A DNA stretch of 64,000 nt from Paramacrobiotus metropolitanus (GCF_019649055.1 NW_026570222.1:3658001-3722000); one strand, 5' to 3'; positions 46,557 through 59,375 are shown, numbered from the stretch's first letter. Numbers and translations: made by a program. Notes: generated from the sequence alone by a model not told the origin.

Positions 46557-48648
46557 GATAAAGCGACGTCACACTACCGAAGTGCATCATTCAGTAACGG
46601 AACCCGAGCGTTCAAGCTCATAAAACGAGGAATATTTTTCGCATTGTCTCTTCGTCGGTTTCCGCACATGCAGAAATAGAGTTGTTGCGTTCGGAAGAGG
46701 GATTAATGTCCTTTCATATATTCTTTTGAATAATTGGCGGGTTAAACTAAAATCCGGTGGTACAGCAGGATCTCATGGACTTGTTGGAAAATGGTGAAAT
46801 CGGCAGTTTATGAAGGAATCAAAATTCCGGAGGCAGTTAGCGGCCAGCGATGTGTTGGTTTTGCTGTTCGGAAACCGGTGTTTTTTTTTCTTTATTGATC
46901 TTATTTGTCGGGTTTAACCGTGATCCTCTCAACCAAACCAGAGTTTTTCTCCAAATCATGGGTGGGTTATTTGATGAATAGCGTGAAAATAATATGTCGT
47001 ATGGGATGAAAGTGATGGGATGCACCGGCGCAGCGTAGTACGCGTTGCTTTTCGGAGTCGGTGCGATTCCTGTCCTTTGTCCTGTATTATGCAAGCCCAA
47101 GTGTAATGTGCGTTTGCACAAACCGTTTGTTTTGTATGTTCGTTGTGGCGCTAGATTTAGAGTATGTTGATGTTGTATTACTCGTGTTTTTCCTCTTTCT
47201 CTCTGTTTTTCAGCGTTCTTTTTATTCACGCGCAAAGGAAAGTATTGTGTGCTTTGTGGATTTAATTCTCTTTTTCTTCTCCTTATCTTTTTGTTTTAAG
47301 TTTCTGGTAGAGATTTTTCTACATCAGATTACTACGTGCGACTGGCCTAAGATGGATATTTTGCTGTTCTTTTTCAATGGAATTTTTCAGATCGATAATC
47401 GCGTTTGTGCACTCTGTTTTGTTTGGGTTACAGTTGTGAAAAAGGCATTGTACGGCCGTTGTGATTTGTTACAGGTTTTGTTTTATGTTGAATTATATTC
47501 ATCTAGGAATAATATGCAGCCTGTTGCATGAAATTTCTCAGTGCACAATAAATGTGGAATGTCCCATCAGACAGATTCGTTGCCGCCGTATAAATATTAC
47601 TGATATCGGTACTAACATATGTTACCGATGATTGCTTACAATTAGCAGTTATCAGATGTCTTTTCGGATTGCTTTGAAGTGGTCAGTGCTCACGGTTAAA
47701 TTATGCTGTTAAAAATGCAGTTAATACTCTGCCGAAATGTACATGCTTGTTATACAGTGTAAGTACTTCCCTTAAGGACTGACTACTGAAAGCCGAAAGG
47801 ATGTGTATATTGCTCCCTTTTATTCGGGAAAGGGAAGCGATACCAGATCAACAGCTGCGCAAAACGCTTTGACCTATGACAGTATGTGTGCATAAACCCA
47901 TGAGTGATCCAGGCGCTCAACAATATTAAGTATTATTATATTCACCCATTACTAAACCGTGTGTACTTACATACTATATAAAACACCCGTAATCTACCTG
48001 CTTGGACGTATGCGACATGTCGACCGAAACCTTGTTTATTCCCGTTTGAGCATTCTTGCGTAAACCAGTCTTATCATCGATTTATTCCGGTTGCGCATTC
48101 TGCATATAGCCTCTAAATTTCTTGGTTCGTTTTCGGTACCTTGTCTGGTGTGCTAGATTTCGTTACAATGTTTTACTATGGATTTTCAGTGGTACTTTAT
48201 GCGGAATAATATAATTTTATTATAATCATAATTTTAGTTACATACACAATACGCTATTGTGCAGCATATATTTAATAATACATTCCGTACGTGCATGGTA
48301 GAAAGATTTAAGGAATTATTCATTTTCATAATTATTATGTTAATCGTATTGACATTTTTTGTGCAATCAGTTAAAGCTGAAATTGGGTATATATATATTG
48401 TGTTGCAAGGTTGATACAATCTTGCATTTTTACGTGCTTTTTGACATCCGCTGAACTAAGAAGAGTTGTTTTACACTTTCGTTGTGTGGAAATGGCGCAT
48501 GGCATCGAGCCACATTCAGACAGTATATATGACGTTGAATTTGTAAAAGAAAGCGCAGTTCCATGTCGGTTTCCGGTTAACGGTTATTTGGAGAATCGAA
48601 GTCCGTAATGGCCTCGTGATTTCCGCATGGTCCTACGGCGGTGATGAA
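46557..48648. other. DGK 3' UTR and intergenic region before the eys-like gene
   Basis: A 156-codon open frame (47061-47531, +) is T-rich, so it reads as hydrophobic residues. It lies upstream of the poly(A) signal at 47547, so it is most simply 3' UTR. A gene cannot be excluded but nothing supports one. The rest up to 48648 shows no feature beyond the presumed eys promoter and 5' UTR. Confidence 0.5.
47547..47552 (+). terminator. Candidate poly(A) signal of DGK
   Basis: AATAAA about 1 kb after the DGK stop, followed by TGTGG-rich sequence (AATAAATGTGGAATG). It would imply a long 3' UTR. Confidence 0.4.
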
Positions 48649-51600
48649 ATGAAACATTTTACTGTTGCTGCTGTTTACCTTTGCGCATTGGCTCTCCAGA
48701 GCTTATTTGTAGCGTCCAGATCTACCGAGAGTGATAGTTCTTGCTCATACCAGCATTTTGCAGTCAGCGATACCTGTTTCCTGCAAAAGGGAGAGTGTTC
48801 GCAACCCGGTGAGCCTGCCGTATGTGTGCATGGTCAGTGCAAACAGATCAACAGCACCGATTATCGGTGCTACTGTGGACGCGGATATTCAGGAATTCAC
48901 TGCGACTATCCGGTCAACGAATGTGTTTTACGACCATGCCGAAACAACGCCAGTTGTGTTAACGCATTTCCACATACCGGTTTCAGATGTTTATGTCCAC
49001 CATTATTTGCCGGTAATTTGTCATAATTCGCTTCTTTTGTCGGCAATGACAAAATAACAGTTTCGGTGAACAGATTCAATTCAAATGTTTAAATACTTAT
49101 TAGCTAAGAAGTTAATGCACGCCACTTTAATTTCTGAACAGGAGTGTATTGCGAAACGCTTATTGACTCTTGTGGTCCGGAGACATGTCTGCACAATGCG
49201 ACTTGTCAACCAGACGATGCCAACGGCTTTCGGTGTTTTTGCAGCAAAGGATTCACAGGTACGGGATTTCGCCGGTTTGGTGGTGCATAAACATTTGCAT
49301 ATGTTTGCGTGATATCATTCGGTTCTGTATGCTGCAAACACTCATAATTATCAGACTATCAGCTGTGACGTGCGTAGAAAGAGACGACCAATATTAGAGT
49401 GTAATTATAAGACCTACACATGTAAACTACCAATATCATACTGTAATTATAAGACCTACACATGTCAACATTGTTAATAATTACTAGCTGTAGGGCTGTT
49501 GCTATTAGTAATAACGTATGATAGCTGAAAAAATGCTCGGTTTGGCAAAAATTTATTACAGGTCGCAGATGTGAGAAAAGAGTGGACGAATGTGCCTCCT
49601 TGCCGTGTTTCAATGATGGGGTATTAGTTAACAATTGAGCCGCTGTACTATACATGTCGGTAAAAACGCTGGGTAGCCATTTATATCTATATGTACGTAC
49701 TCAAATTTGGTATACAACAGCCGAAACATAGAACCAATGGTCAAGTGAAAAAGCTGAATCTACTACTTTTATGATTATAAAAATTAATAATATTAATTTT
49801 TATTACACTAGTATGTATAAAAAAAACTTACAAAGTCCTTTTTTTGAAAAGAAACATTTACCCCTTATTGATCGCTTATATATGTCACGTGACCACACCG
49901 CCTTTACAATGGTCGTGAATCTCGTATAATTCCTTGTCTGCTGAATTTAAACCAACTATATATGGTATCATGACAGGTCTGTAAGGATACTCTTGATGGA
50001 TACGAATGCCGGTGTGAGTTTCCGTATGTCGGTCGACAGTGTGAAACTACACTGTGTGGTTCAGATTTATCAAATCCATGTCAGAACGGAAACTGTGTAA
50101 TCGACACGACTGTTTCGGGTGGATTCAAGTGCGAGTGTGCTGCCGGCTTCACAGGTAATCGCTTCACATGTTACTTAAATAACAAATTTGTTTGCCATAA
50201 ATGCAGAATCAGATTCCTAAAAATTGCGCTAAATTACTTCGATTTTGTAGGCACATTTTGCGACGAAGCTGTAGACGTATGTTCTGGCCAGTCTTGCAGT
50301 AATCACGGGCTATGCGTTAACGATATCGCTTCGTACCAGGTAAATACAGATTTACCTGGCAAATACATATTTACCTGCTTCTAAATAACGGCACTAGTAA
50401 AATATTTAGTACATATCAAAACACATAAATATTTAGTACATACTAAAAATATTTAGTACATATTAGTACATATTTAGTGGGTATTATTATTATTATTATT
50501 TAGTACATAGTAAAAATATTTAGTACACTATTAAACAAAATATGTTAAATATGTAATAAAAGCCAGTTCTGCATAATGCTTTTTAAGCGTTTTTCAACTG
50601 TATACTAACCAGATTTGACCGCTTTGTATAAGCTAAATAAATTGGGGAAACGTTTGATATACTTTCGCTACGGTATCGCTGCTGAGTGTGGTTATAAGTG
50701 ATCTTTAGCGCAAATTAAAGATGTTACTGTAATATTTCTGCTTGCACGGCAGATTTTTTCATAAAACAGATTTATGTATGTTTACTTGCATTCGCGTTTA
50801 TACTTTAAGTGCTTGTGTGTTCCTGGGTGGACCGGAAAGAACTGCGAAAGTCAACTAGATCAGTGCTTTAATAATCGATGCCAGCACGGTGCCAGCTGTC
50901 ATATCAACAATGACGGATACATTTGCCAGTGTCCAGCGGGCTACCAGGGCCGATATTGTGAAACCCTCACGGACCACTGTGAACAGTCGCCCTGCATTCA
51001 TGGACATTGCATCAATCTGGAGAATAGTTACAGCTGCTTGTGTGAAGAGGGCTGGCAGGGCATGAACTGCACTGGGAAGAATTGCACTACCATCAGTTGC
51101 TTGAACGGCGGTGTTTGTGTGGAAACGGAAACCGGACCGATATGCCGGTGTACAGAAGGTTGGCGTATATAAATACTGGAGAACATCTCCGTGTTTTTGT
51201 TTGACCGCCTGTTTTAAAAAATTATTTTGGAAAGCTTAACCAGAATTTCACAGAATGGATTGGAAACAACTGCGACAAATCCAAAAATCCTTGCCACAGC
51301 TTGCCTTGTCGCAACGGAGGTCTCTGCGCTGCAGCATCAGCTTCGGAAAATGGTTATGAATGTCTGTGCAGTCCCGATTTTGGTTCGTCTACCAATGTTT
51401 TGCTATAGCATTACTATAACAACTTGTTCAAAAATAATGATTTAAAATTTTTACAAATGCCTGACGTAACTCCTCTATAAGACGTTACGGCAGACAAGAA
51501 CGAAAACTTTTCTTAAAAGATAACTTTTATTTTTCAAGGTGGTTATTATTGCGAATTTCACATCGACGATTGCGGTTTGTCACAAGCGACCTGCTTGAAT

Positions 51601-54600
51601 GGTGGGACATGTGTGGACGCCATAGCCAATTTCACGTGTATATGCCCTTCCCAGTACGCCGGTATGTAACTCTAGAGTTACATACCTTGCATAACTCGTA
51701 TAAAATTCGGTCATGTGTCTGCTGGATCTAGCTCACACGGAACCGAATTTTATGCGTTTGTTTCATGCGTTTTGCATAAGTTTTATTTATCGGAGTTAAG
51801 GAAAACACGTTATATATTTTAAATCAGCTAGAATTAACCTTTCAGAAACGTGTGCAGTAAATGCACAGTTCTCTTTTGTGTTGCACGTAGGGTGGCGATG
51901 TGAAATCCCACTTGTTAGCACAAATACCAACCCGAGCACAACGCGAACCGTCTCATCAGCAACAACCACACCAAACAGCATTTCTCCGACTCCTGTACAG
52001 TCAGTTGACCAAACAACCCCCTCCTCCCCCACTAAAATATTTATGATGATGCCTGACCTTTCCACTTTCCCGTACGTGACCAGCCTGACGTCATCAGAGC
52101 TGATAATTCACGCCAATGAAATCTTGCCGGAACTGCTCTATACGACATTACTGGTAACGAGTTCCAAAGAAACGACTCCGTTGGTTTCCTCAGACTTCTT
52201 TACTCCAACACCGACCATTTCTTTTGCGCTTTCTGTGCCATCACAGACCACAGTAATGCCTGTTTATACTTCCTTATCAGGGTCAGACTTTGTGTCTAGC
52301 TCGTTTGACAGCGTTGCAGTTCACAGTGATGGAGTTTCTTTAACTGATGCCTATAATAATTACTCCTTTCCCACACTTTATGCAACGATGATTACCGAGC
52401 ATTACGAGCCGATTTCTGAACCAGCCAGCTATTTCCGGTCATTTGGGTCAAGTGCGAGCTTTCCAGAGTACTATTCCGTATCGCCTATATTAACTGCAAT
52501 AACCGCTGGGATATTGCAGTCTTCCATAACGCCCTTGGATAGCTTGTATTCTCTGCAGTCTGGAGTCTTATCTTCTTATACGGTGAACATGACTTATGCA
52601 CTTCCTAGTACCATCACTAGTACTTCAACGGAATCAACATCAAACGCTGCAGATCCTTCAACAATTCCAAGTACTGTGGCATCTCCGCCAGCACAAATGC
52701 CAGTTTCTCAAGCTGTTATGTGTCCTAAAACTTTGTGTCGCAATGGCGGAACATGTTATCTTACACCTGAGAACGTTTTCGGCTGTAATTGTGTGCTAGG
52801 ATTTTACGGGAACGTGTGCGAAAACGGTAAGTGTCATTAGACTTAATTTAAAATAGTGACAATTACTGTTGTGTATTTCGCTGGTAAGGAGTGCTAAAAC
52901 GGTTTGGACCGTATAAAAGCATTTATTTAAACAATAAAGAATTTGACGCTTTATATTCAAAATTCAATTCATGTACAAATTATTTCACAAAATAGCAAAT
53001 TATTTCAGAAATTAATCTTTCGCAGAAGTCGTGCATTATGTAATTAATGAAAGATTTCGTAAAACAGCCGTTTTTGTTTTGGTACAGAAATAATTATATC
53101 AAGAGCAACGTTTACTGGGCGGTCTCTGCTGCGGTACGCCGGAGTGACAATCAGCTCTGGAGATGCTCTAGAAATTTCCATCCGCTTGGCCATCACCGAT
53201 GTGAATGATTTGTCGGCCAACAGTATTATTCTGCACGCTTCTTCCTCCCAACATCCGGACATCTTTTCTGAACTGATTCTGGATTCCGCAGACTTATTAC
53301 GTTTTCGGGGCGGTTGTGGCGATAAGTTTATCATCGACGCTAATCTAACAGCATCTCTGAGACCGAAAGTATTCTCCACGGTGACCTTTAGGTGAGTTCC
53401 ACATTTTTGTATGGAAAGCAAGTAAAACTGCTCAAAGCTGTTGCAAAAGAAATATATGCCTACGCAGGGAAAAAGTACCGGGCCTTACTGCACACGTGTT
53501 GTGTTGTATTTATTCGTATACAGTAGAAGAAGATTATACCGCAACACTGAACGAATATCATCGTTCGCAGTATCATGTCACTATTCAAGTTACGTTTGTC
53601 CAACTGTGGATCGGAGTTGCAGGCATTCTTTTCCAACCCAAATGTTGCCGACCTGTTCTCTTACTATCAAGAACGAACGGAATTCATTCTCTCGAAGCTA
53701 TTCTACAGCGCAAATTGACAACAGCAATTCAAGAAATGCCATAACAGAGATAGACTCCATCTTTGTCGGTGGACGTTACGCAATGGGGACAACAAACTTT
53801 TCCGGAGTTATATCAAATTTTGCGATTGGGGGTCATGAAAAAAACTTCCACGATGATCCACTCGAGGGAAGAAACATTCGGCCAACACTAATGGATACGT
53901 GCTCGTCTCGGCCTTGCCGTAATAATGCCACTTGTCTGGAGTAAGCCACTGTTTTATTTTGACGTACCGAACTGCAACCATAAAAACAGTAAATTTTTGC
54001 CATATTTGCTTATAATTACGTACACGCCGCACAGCATGTTACGAGTGTTACCGCAATGATAAAACTTGGTGTAAAATTTGCGTAGGTCGTACTCCGGGTG
54101 GATGTGCTCCTGCTTGCCGGAATTTACAGGAGAATTTTGCGAGCTGTCCGTGTGCAAGTACAATCCGTGCGTTGGTGGGAGTACTTGCATTCCGAGCGGT
54201 GGCGACGCTGTCCGATGCGTGTGTCCGCTTGGTCGATACGGAAAGTACTGCGAAAAAAGTATGCTGCAAATTGGAGCCTTTAAAGTTCCCTCAGATTTTT
54301 AAATTATATAACACTGTATAATATTTTGTTTATATAATATGGCATATATGGTACAAAGACTGGGTGCAAGTGTTTACTGCCTCTTCGTTTAGACAACTAT
54401 GAAACAGCCAATAAACTTTGCACACGAATCTCTGTACCATGTATATGTATACATGTAATTGAACCTGGAAAGGTTTTACTAAGATTGGGGCCAGTAATAG
54501 TTAGTTATGTGGGTATGGAGCTGAAAATGGATTAATGGTTTTTTTAGCATACGATATGCAAAATGATGAGAGGTTTTTTGCCAATGCTCTCAACTATTCC

Positions 54601-57600
54601 TCCTATATAAGCTTCGCTCCGATCAAAAACGCCTCTGACCATTTGGAGATCCGCTTGAATGTCACCTTCCCGAATGTGCCGGCTGACTTGGGCTCACTAG
54701 ATGGATCGTTGCTGCTGTTAATTGGCTATCCGGATCTGGCACACAACGACTACGATTTTCTCATGCTGGGTTTCGCCAACAACCAACCTGCTCTAATTTA
54801 CAATCTTGGAGGAGGTAAGGAAAACGACTACATGGTAAATATAAGCATTTACAGCGTGGTACAGACCGAGTACAAATGTATAAAGTATATATAAAAGTAC
54901 ATGCTTTTTTAACACGAAAGGCAGCATCTGCAATAACTTTTCTCATGCATTCAGATTTTAAATCGTTCATAACAGAGTGTTAGGAAGCCAGTTTGAATGA
55001 TTCAGTCTTAAATCAGCTATCAGAATACATCATTTTTTATCGTGCTTTCTCCGAAAGCTCATTTGGACTTGAAGTCCTGACTGGAAAATCAGATGGTCCG
55101 TTGAATAAAGTTGAATAAAATCAAAGTGCGCCGTCCTACAAAATAACCGATTTTGCCTTTTGTATATTCAAAGGTGCGCTGATGACGCCTGGCTCCGGAA
55201 CACTAGATGTCGATGTTGCCGACCATAGTTTTCATATATATTTCGATAGCGAACATGGAACATTTCTGAGCGTAGACAGCACAGAAACAGTTGTGCACAC
55301 TCCGCAGCCATTTCCGGCTGATTATGTCTTCCGCAATTTTGATAGCACATCACGAGTTTTTGTTGGCGGTTTCGATATTATGGATGGCTTACCGCTTTCA
55401 GGATTCCATGCATTCAACGGTATTTCTGTGATAGGCATTGCAGCACATACTGTGTACCATTTTGCGGTAGAAATGAAAGACTATGCGATGCATCTGTTTT
55501 TAAGGGAGTATCGCTTCCGTGCAGTTCCGCACTAGGAGAGACGGTGATTTCGTTTCTTTTTCCAATCTTCTTGACGGACGCAACGTACTTCCTTCCGAGT
55601 TTCGCTGTACTGAAAGCGCTCCGATTTTCAATCCTCCTTTGTAAGTTTGATTTAGTTTAGTGGACCTGTTTAGGACAAAGTATGAATTGTTATGTACCTG
55701 CTTGTAACTACCAAATTGCAGCAATACGACATACAATGTAGGACTAAATGGTCGCATAGCCCCATACCCAGCATTCTGTACGCAAGTGGTGCAGTGCACT
55801 TGTACGAAACGGATATTTTGAACTCAGTCGTACAGTGCACTGCGCTGCATTCGTACTGAATGTGGAGATGTTGGGTATGCGACCATTTTGTCCTAAGCTG
55901 TAAGTGGGTGATCGAAAGGCGAAAACGATATATGAGTACGGTACGTACAACATTTTGTAGACGGAAATAAATTTTTTATCGTAACAGATGCAATAACCCG
56001 ACATCGGAAAATGTGGCGCTGAAGACGAACAGCAACGCTTGCGTGAATTCACTTTGTAGTCAAGATGCAACATGTGTGCCAGATATGTCCAGCGCCGGTT
56101 ACCACTGTGATTGTCCACTTGGAAAGTCAGGAAATTACTGCCAACAAAGTAATGGTTATGGAAACACGTGAAATGCGGTCTTTCGCATTTAATTTTGAAA
56201 TCTACATATAGTTTTGCTACATCTAAATCTACGTATACATGTAGTTTTTCAATTACCGTGAAAATCGACTTAGAACTCCGGGTCAGTTTTCACAATACTG
56301 TATTCATAGCAGCAGATTTCTTACGGTGTTAATTCGCTCTAAAAAAATCAGTGCGAGATAAAAAGACGCACAATTGATTAAATTGTTGATTTTTCGCTCG
56401 TCTTTTATTGCAGTCAGTAGAATATCCGACGCCACATTTAACGGAGAAAATTCTTTTCTAAAATTTGGTGCCATACCGACTCTGCAAGAATCGTCGTCAA
56501 TAGAAATGCAGGTAATGCCGAATGGACCAGATGGTCTGCTGTTCTATGTGGCCGAATATCCGACTCGACGAACAGTAGAATTTCTGTCGGCATTTCTCGT
56601 CAACTGGACGGTGAATTTTCGTTTCAACGTTGGGACATCTTTTGCCAAAGCCTTGATTGCAAACGTCACCGTGAAAAACAGCGAAGGTGAATTTTTATGG
56701 CTTTATAATTAAAGGCTCTCGTTTATCGGATCGGGTTTATTTTCAAATGCTGTTTACAAGATTTTACAAACAAAATATACTGTTCAACATGCACTTATAA
56801 AGTAAGCACTCGAAAGGTCACTTCATATTGGACTCATTTCCCTGCTCTTTTTGCTCTGTCAGGAATCTGGGCATTTCTATCCTTCGGACGAAACAGCAGC
56901 TTGGCCTGGTTAACGGTCAACAACAACACAATAACCACTGATTTGACCAATCAAACCCAAAAACTTTTGGATACTTTTACCGGGATTTATATTGGGGGCG
57001 TACCAAACTTGTCCGCCATAGGGGCGTCGGCAGTGTACGGTTTGCCACAATCCTTCGACGGTTGTATTAGGGAGCTAGTGCTTAATGGTAAGCGACTACA
57101 TCTGGACAGCGTGGAACCGGAAGAAGGTTTAAATGTGAACGATTGTGATGGAACCAGTTGCGGATATCAGTCATGTGATAACGGCGGTTTATGCGAAGAT
57201 ATAATGCTGAATACGACACACAATACTGCAAACACCAATGGTATGACAGCATCTCTATTTGGATACAGATGCGAATGTCCACGAGTAAGTGAGCTACCGT
57301 GATTATTGTTGGTAAATTAAACTGGCGGCTGATCGAGCGGCAATCCATCGCATATGAAAATTAACCAGAACAAAATAAATAGCGTGATTGCACTTTTACA
57401 ATATTCATGCAATCACGCTACTGATTTTGTTTTACGAAAGTAGTATTATGTTACTACCCATCTAGTATTTAATTTGCATTTTATTGCATAGGAGTATTTT
57501 GGGGAGAACTGTCAGTATCCCACTAGCTGCACAGAAGATCACCAATTACAATATATCGACAACATCACGTTCTGCCCCTGCCCTTCGTCAACGGCAACTA

Positions 57601-59375
57601 TGTCGTCGTATTCCAGTTGTACAAAAAGTAAAGTGTAAAGTCTTGAACTACAACTACTACGAGTATTGTTGATCTTTCCATAAATCGAAATATTTTTAGT
57701 CGAAAGACGATAAATGTAAGGCGAAGACGCTGGTGGTAATTCTCTTAGGAAAATTCGGCAGTGCTTAAGTAAACCAGCTTTTGCATTTTATACTGTAACT
57801 GTGCTTTTATGTGCGTCTGCAATCCTGCATGTTTTAATGATTCTATTTCACTTGTTAGATGTCACTCTGGATCACAGCGGCTTCTTTGACAAAGGCGCGT
57901 ATTTGTCCCTGGTCCCTTCGTATTTTAATTCCAACAAATCCGTCACTTTCATCTCATTTCGTTTCCGCACTACACGTGAAGATGGTCTTATACTCTGGAC
58001 TGGAAAAGTAAAATATGACATAATACAACACAAGCTAAGAACATTACGCCGTTAGTGGTAGTTAGCTAGCTACTGTTCATTTTAATGGCTTTGAAAAACA
58101 GCAGAACACTTTTGCGGTGTAGAAAAATGTATTGATGTTTACATTTGCTTGATAACTTGAGTCTTAATTTAGGTTCGCACTCTACATTCAGATTACCTGG
58201 GGGTCGGGATAGCCGGCGGTTACATAACCGTCGTATGGAATCTGGGTTGGAACTCCAGAGGAACTTTGACATCACCGCAATTTCGCCGAATAGATGATGG
58301 ACTGTGGCATGAAGTTATTATTTTCAGGTCATATATAGTTCTGTAACAACTTACTCCTTTAAAAATTTAACGTTTTGTAACTATGTCCAAAACGGAAAAA
58401 TTGGTCTGGTCCTTGTAACAGTGAGTAAGTGGGCGTATTAGAAATTAGCGCGGTCGATTCTGCAAAAAACAAGCGTACGCGTAACCTTTTGAAAAATTAT
58501 ATTTTGCATGCTATGTAGCAGACCTGGGGAGATATTCTTAACTATTTACGAGTTACGCTTTAAGTCGCTAGCTATTCATGTGAGAAAATCGAGTTTGACT
58601 TAAACTGAGAGTTACGCTATATAGACAATATATATATATATATACTGTAGTATAAAATTTTTATGAGGTGCGTTAGAATTGTGCTTTTAGGTTGACAAGG
58701 TAGGCTTCCAAGTTGCGTTAAAAATTCAGTCACTCGAAAAACTCGCGTTAAATTAATTAGTTAAAAAAATTGCCCAGGTCTGCTAGGTACTCCGTACATT
58801 TCGAAGAATCATATTTTTTGCTACATAACATTTAAATAATGAGTGTGTGGATAAGTATTTATTTACAATTGTGACTTGTGAAGCAATAAGGATAACTAAT
58901 AAATTAATTAATCACAACGCGTACGGATAACTAATAAATTAATTAATCACAAAGAGTACAGAACATCACCAAAACAGCTGATAACGAGTTCAAAGATTGT
59001 TAATATTGATAATTTTCAGAGTTGCCCAGAAAATTCAAGTTATTGTGGATCTGGAAACATCTGTGATTGGGATTAGCCCTGGCATTTATGCGGATTTGGA
59101 AACAGATGGAGTGTTTTATATTGGTACATACATTTTTCCATTAGATTTACTACTACGTTCTTCTAATACACACGCATTGTAGCAGAACTTTTATAAGAGT
59201 TAACATCTCTTTAGGCTCTTTTCCGTATGGATTAAAAATTATGGAGGAAACCATGAATTATTTCACCCAGTCGTTTCGAGGATGCATAACCGATCTCAAA
59301 TTCGATGCCCAAGCAAACCCAGTATCATTTTCCCAAGATGTCCAAACCGTCAACGTGATTCCTTGTGATTCTTAA
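48649..59375 (+). CDS. eys: Secreted EGF/laminin-G protein, eyes-shut (Crumbs/agrin-like)
   Basis: Extracellular matrix protein. 23 exons: 48649-49012, 49142-49258, 49562-49620, 49977-50154, 50251-50339, 50810-51164, 51254-51382, 51539-51661, 51891-52826, 53088-53391, 53524-53940, 54086-54258, 54548-54814, 55174-55419, 55505-55640, 55988-56148, 56414-56686, 56863-57284, 57492-57627, 57859-58007, 58173-58327, 59020-59123, 59215-59375; 1,817 residues, phases exact. Signal peptide (MKHFTVAAVYLCALALQSLF); eleven EGF repeats (~27-475, for example DECASLPCFNDGVC, ISCLNGGVC); a Ser/Thr-rich mucin-like stretch (~478-760); an EGF; then four LamG domains (LamG1 after ~784, LamG4 at the end) alternating with EGFs. 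It ends in LamG4 (SFRGCITDLKF) with no membrane segment or ERLI tail, which argues against Crumbs and for the secreted eyes-shut layout. Orthology is inferred from architecture. The second LamG1 exon reads oddly (see findings). Confidence 0.82.
49395..49467. repeat. Tandem duplication in eys intron 2
   Basis: TGTAATTATAAGACCTACAC plus ATGT occurs twice about 43 bp apart, with the flanking ACCAATAT/TACCAATATCATAC word also repeated. Local duplication, no function apparent. Confidence 0.7.
50336..50359. other. Inverted repeat over the eys exon-5 donor site
   Basis: CCAGGTAAAT-ACAG-ATTTACCTGG: a perfect 10-bp stem with a 4-nt loop. The 5' splice site CAG|GTAAAT lies inside the left arm. Confidence 0.75.
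50394..50530. repeat. ATTTAGTACATA minisatellite in eys intron 5
   Basis: Seven or so copies of AAATATTTAGTACATA with irregular spacing, interrupted by a (TAT)n run near 50480-50500. AT-rich intronic repeat. Confidence 0.75.
51661..51686. other. Perfect 26-bp palindrome at the eys exon-8 donor site
   Basis: The half-site GGTATGTAACTCT is followed directly by its exact reverse complement. The donor G|GTATGT is the first base step of the palindrome. Confidence 0.8.
51698..51753. repeat. Hairpin in eys intron 8
   Basis: CGTATAAAATTCGGTCATGT and CACACGGAACCGAATTTTAT pair over about 20 bp around a loop with CTGCTGGATCTAGCT. It lies just after the donor palindrome, so the intron starts with two successive hairpins. 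Confidence 0.7.
55741..55893. mobile_element. Small TA-flanked MITE in eys intron 15
   Basis: The ends GGACTAAATGGTCGCATA and TATGCGACCATTTTGTCC are inverted repeats with one mismatch. TA flanks both sides (55739-55740, 55894-55895). The inverted similarity continues inward (GTGCAGTGCAC, ACAGTGCACTG), so the 153-bp element can fold along most of its length. Confidence 0.85.
57369..57431 (+). ncRNA. miRNA-precursor-like hairpin in eys intron 18
   Basis: TAGCGTGATTGCA pairs perfectly with TGCAATCACGCTA around a 15-nt loop. Pairing resumes outside (ACAAAAT / ATTTTGT) after a small bulge, giving a roughly 63-nt hairpin with a ~22-bp stem. An intronic pre-miRNA, or a tiny foldback, are the two likely explanations. 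Confidence 0.35.
58620..58650. repeat. TA microsatellite in eys intron 21
   Basis: A run of about ten TA/AT dinucleotides after TATAGACA. Confidence 0.7.
58889..58955. repeat. Tandem duplication in eys intron 21
   Basis: GGATAACTAATAAATTAATT plus AATCACAA occurs twice, about 36 bp apart. Otherwise featureless AT-rich intron. Confidence 0.75.

Noticed and set aside
47061-47531. 156-codon open frame, hydrophobic, after the DGK stop codon
   Set aside because: T-rich sequence translates into F/L/V-rich peptide by composition. It lies before the likely DGK poly(A) signal at 47547, and no domain or homologue is recognisable.
48649-59375. Crumbs orthologue
   Set aside because: EGF/LamG content fits, but the reading frame ends right after the last LamG with no transmembrane segment or conserved ERLI cytoplasmic tail, and a mucin-like block is present. 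Eyes-shut architecture fits better.
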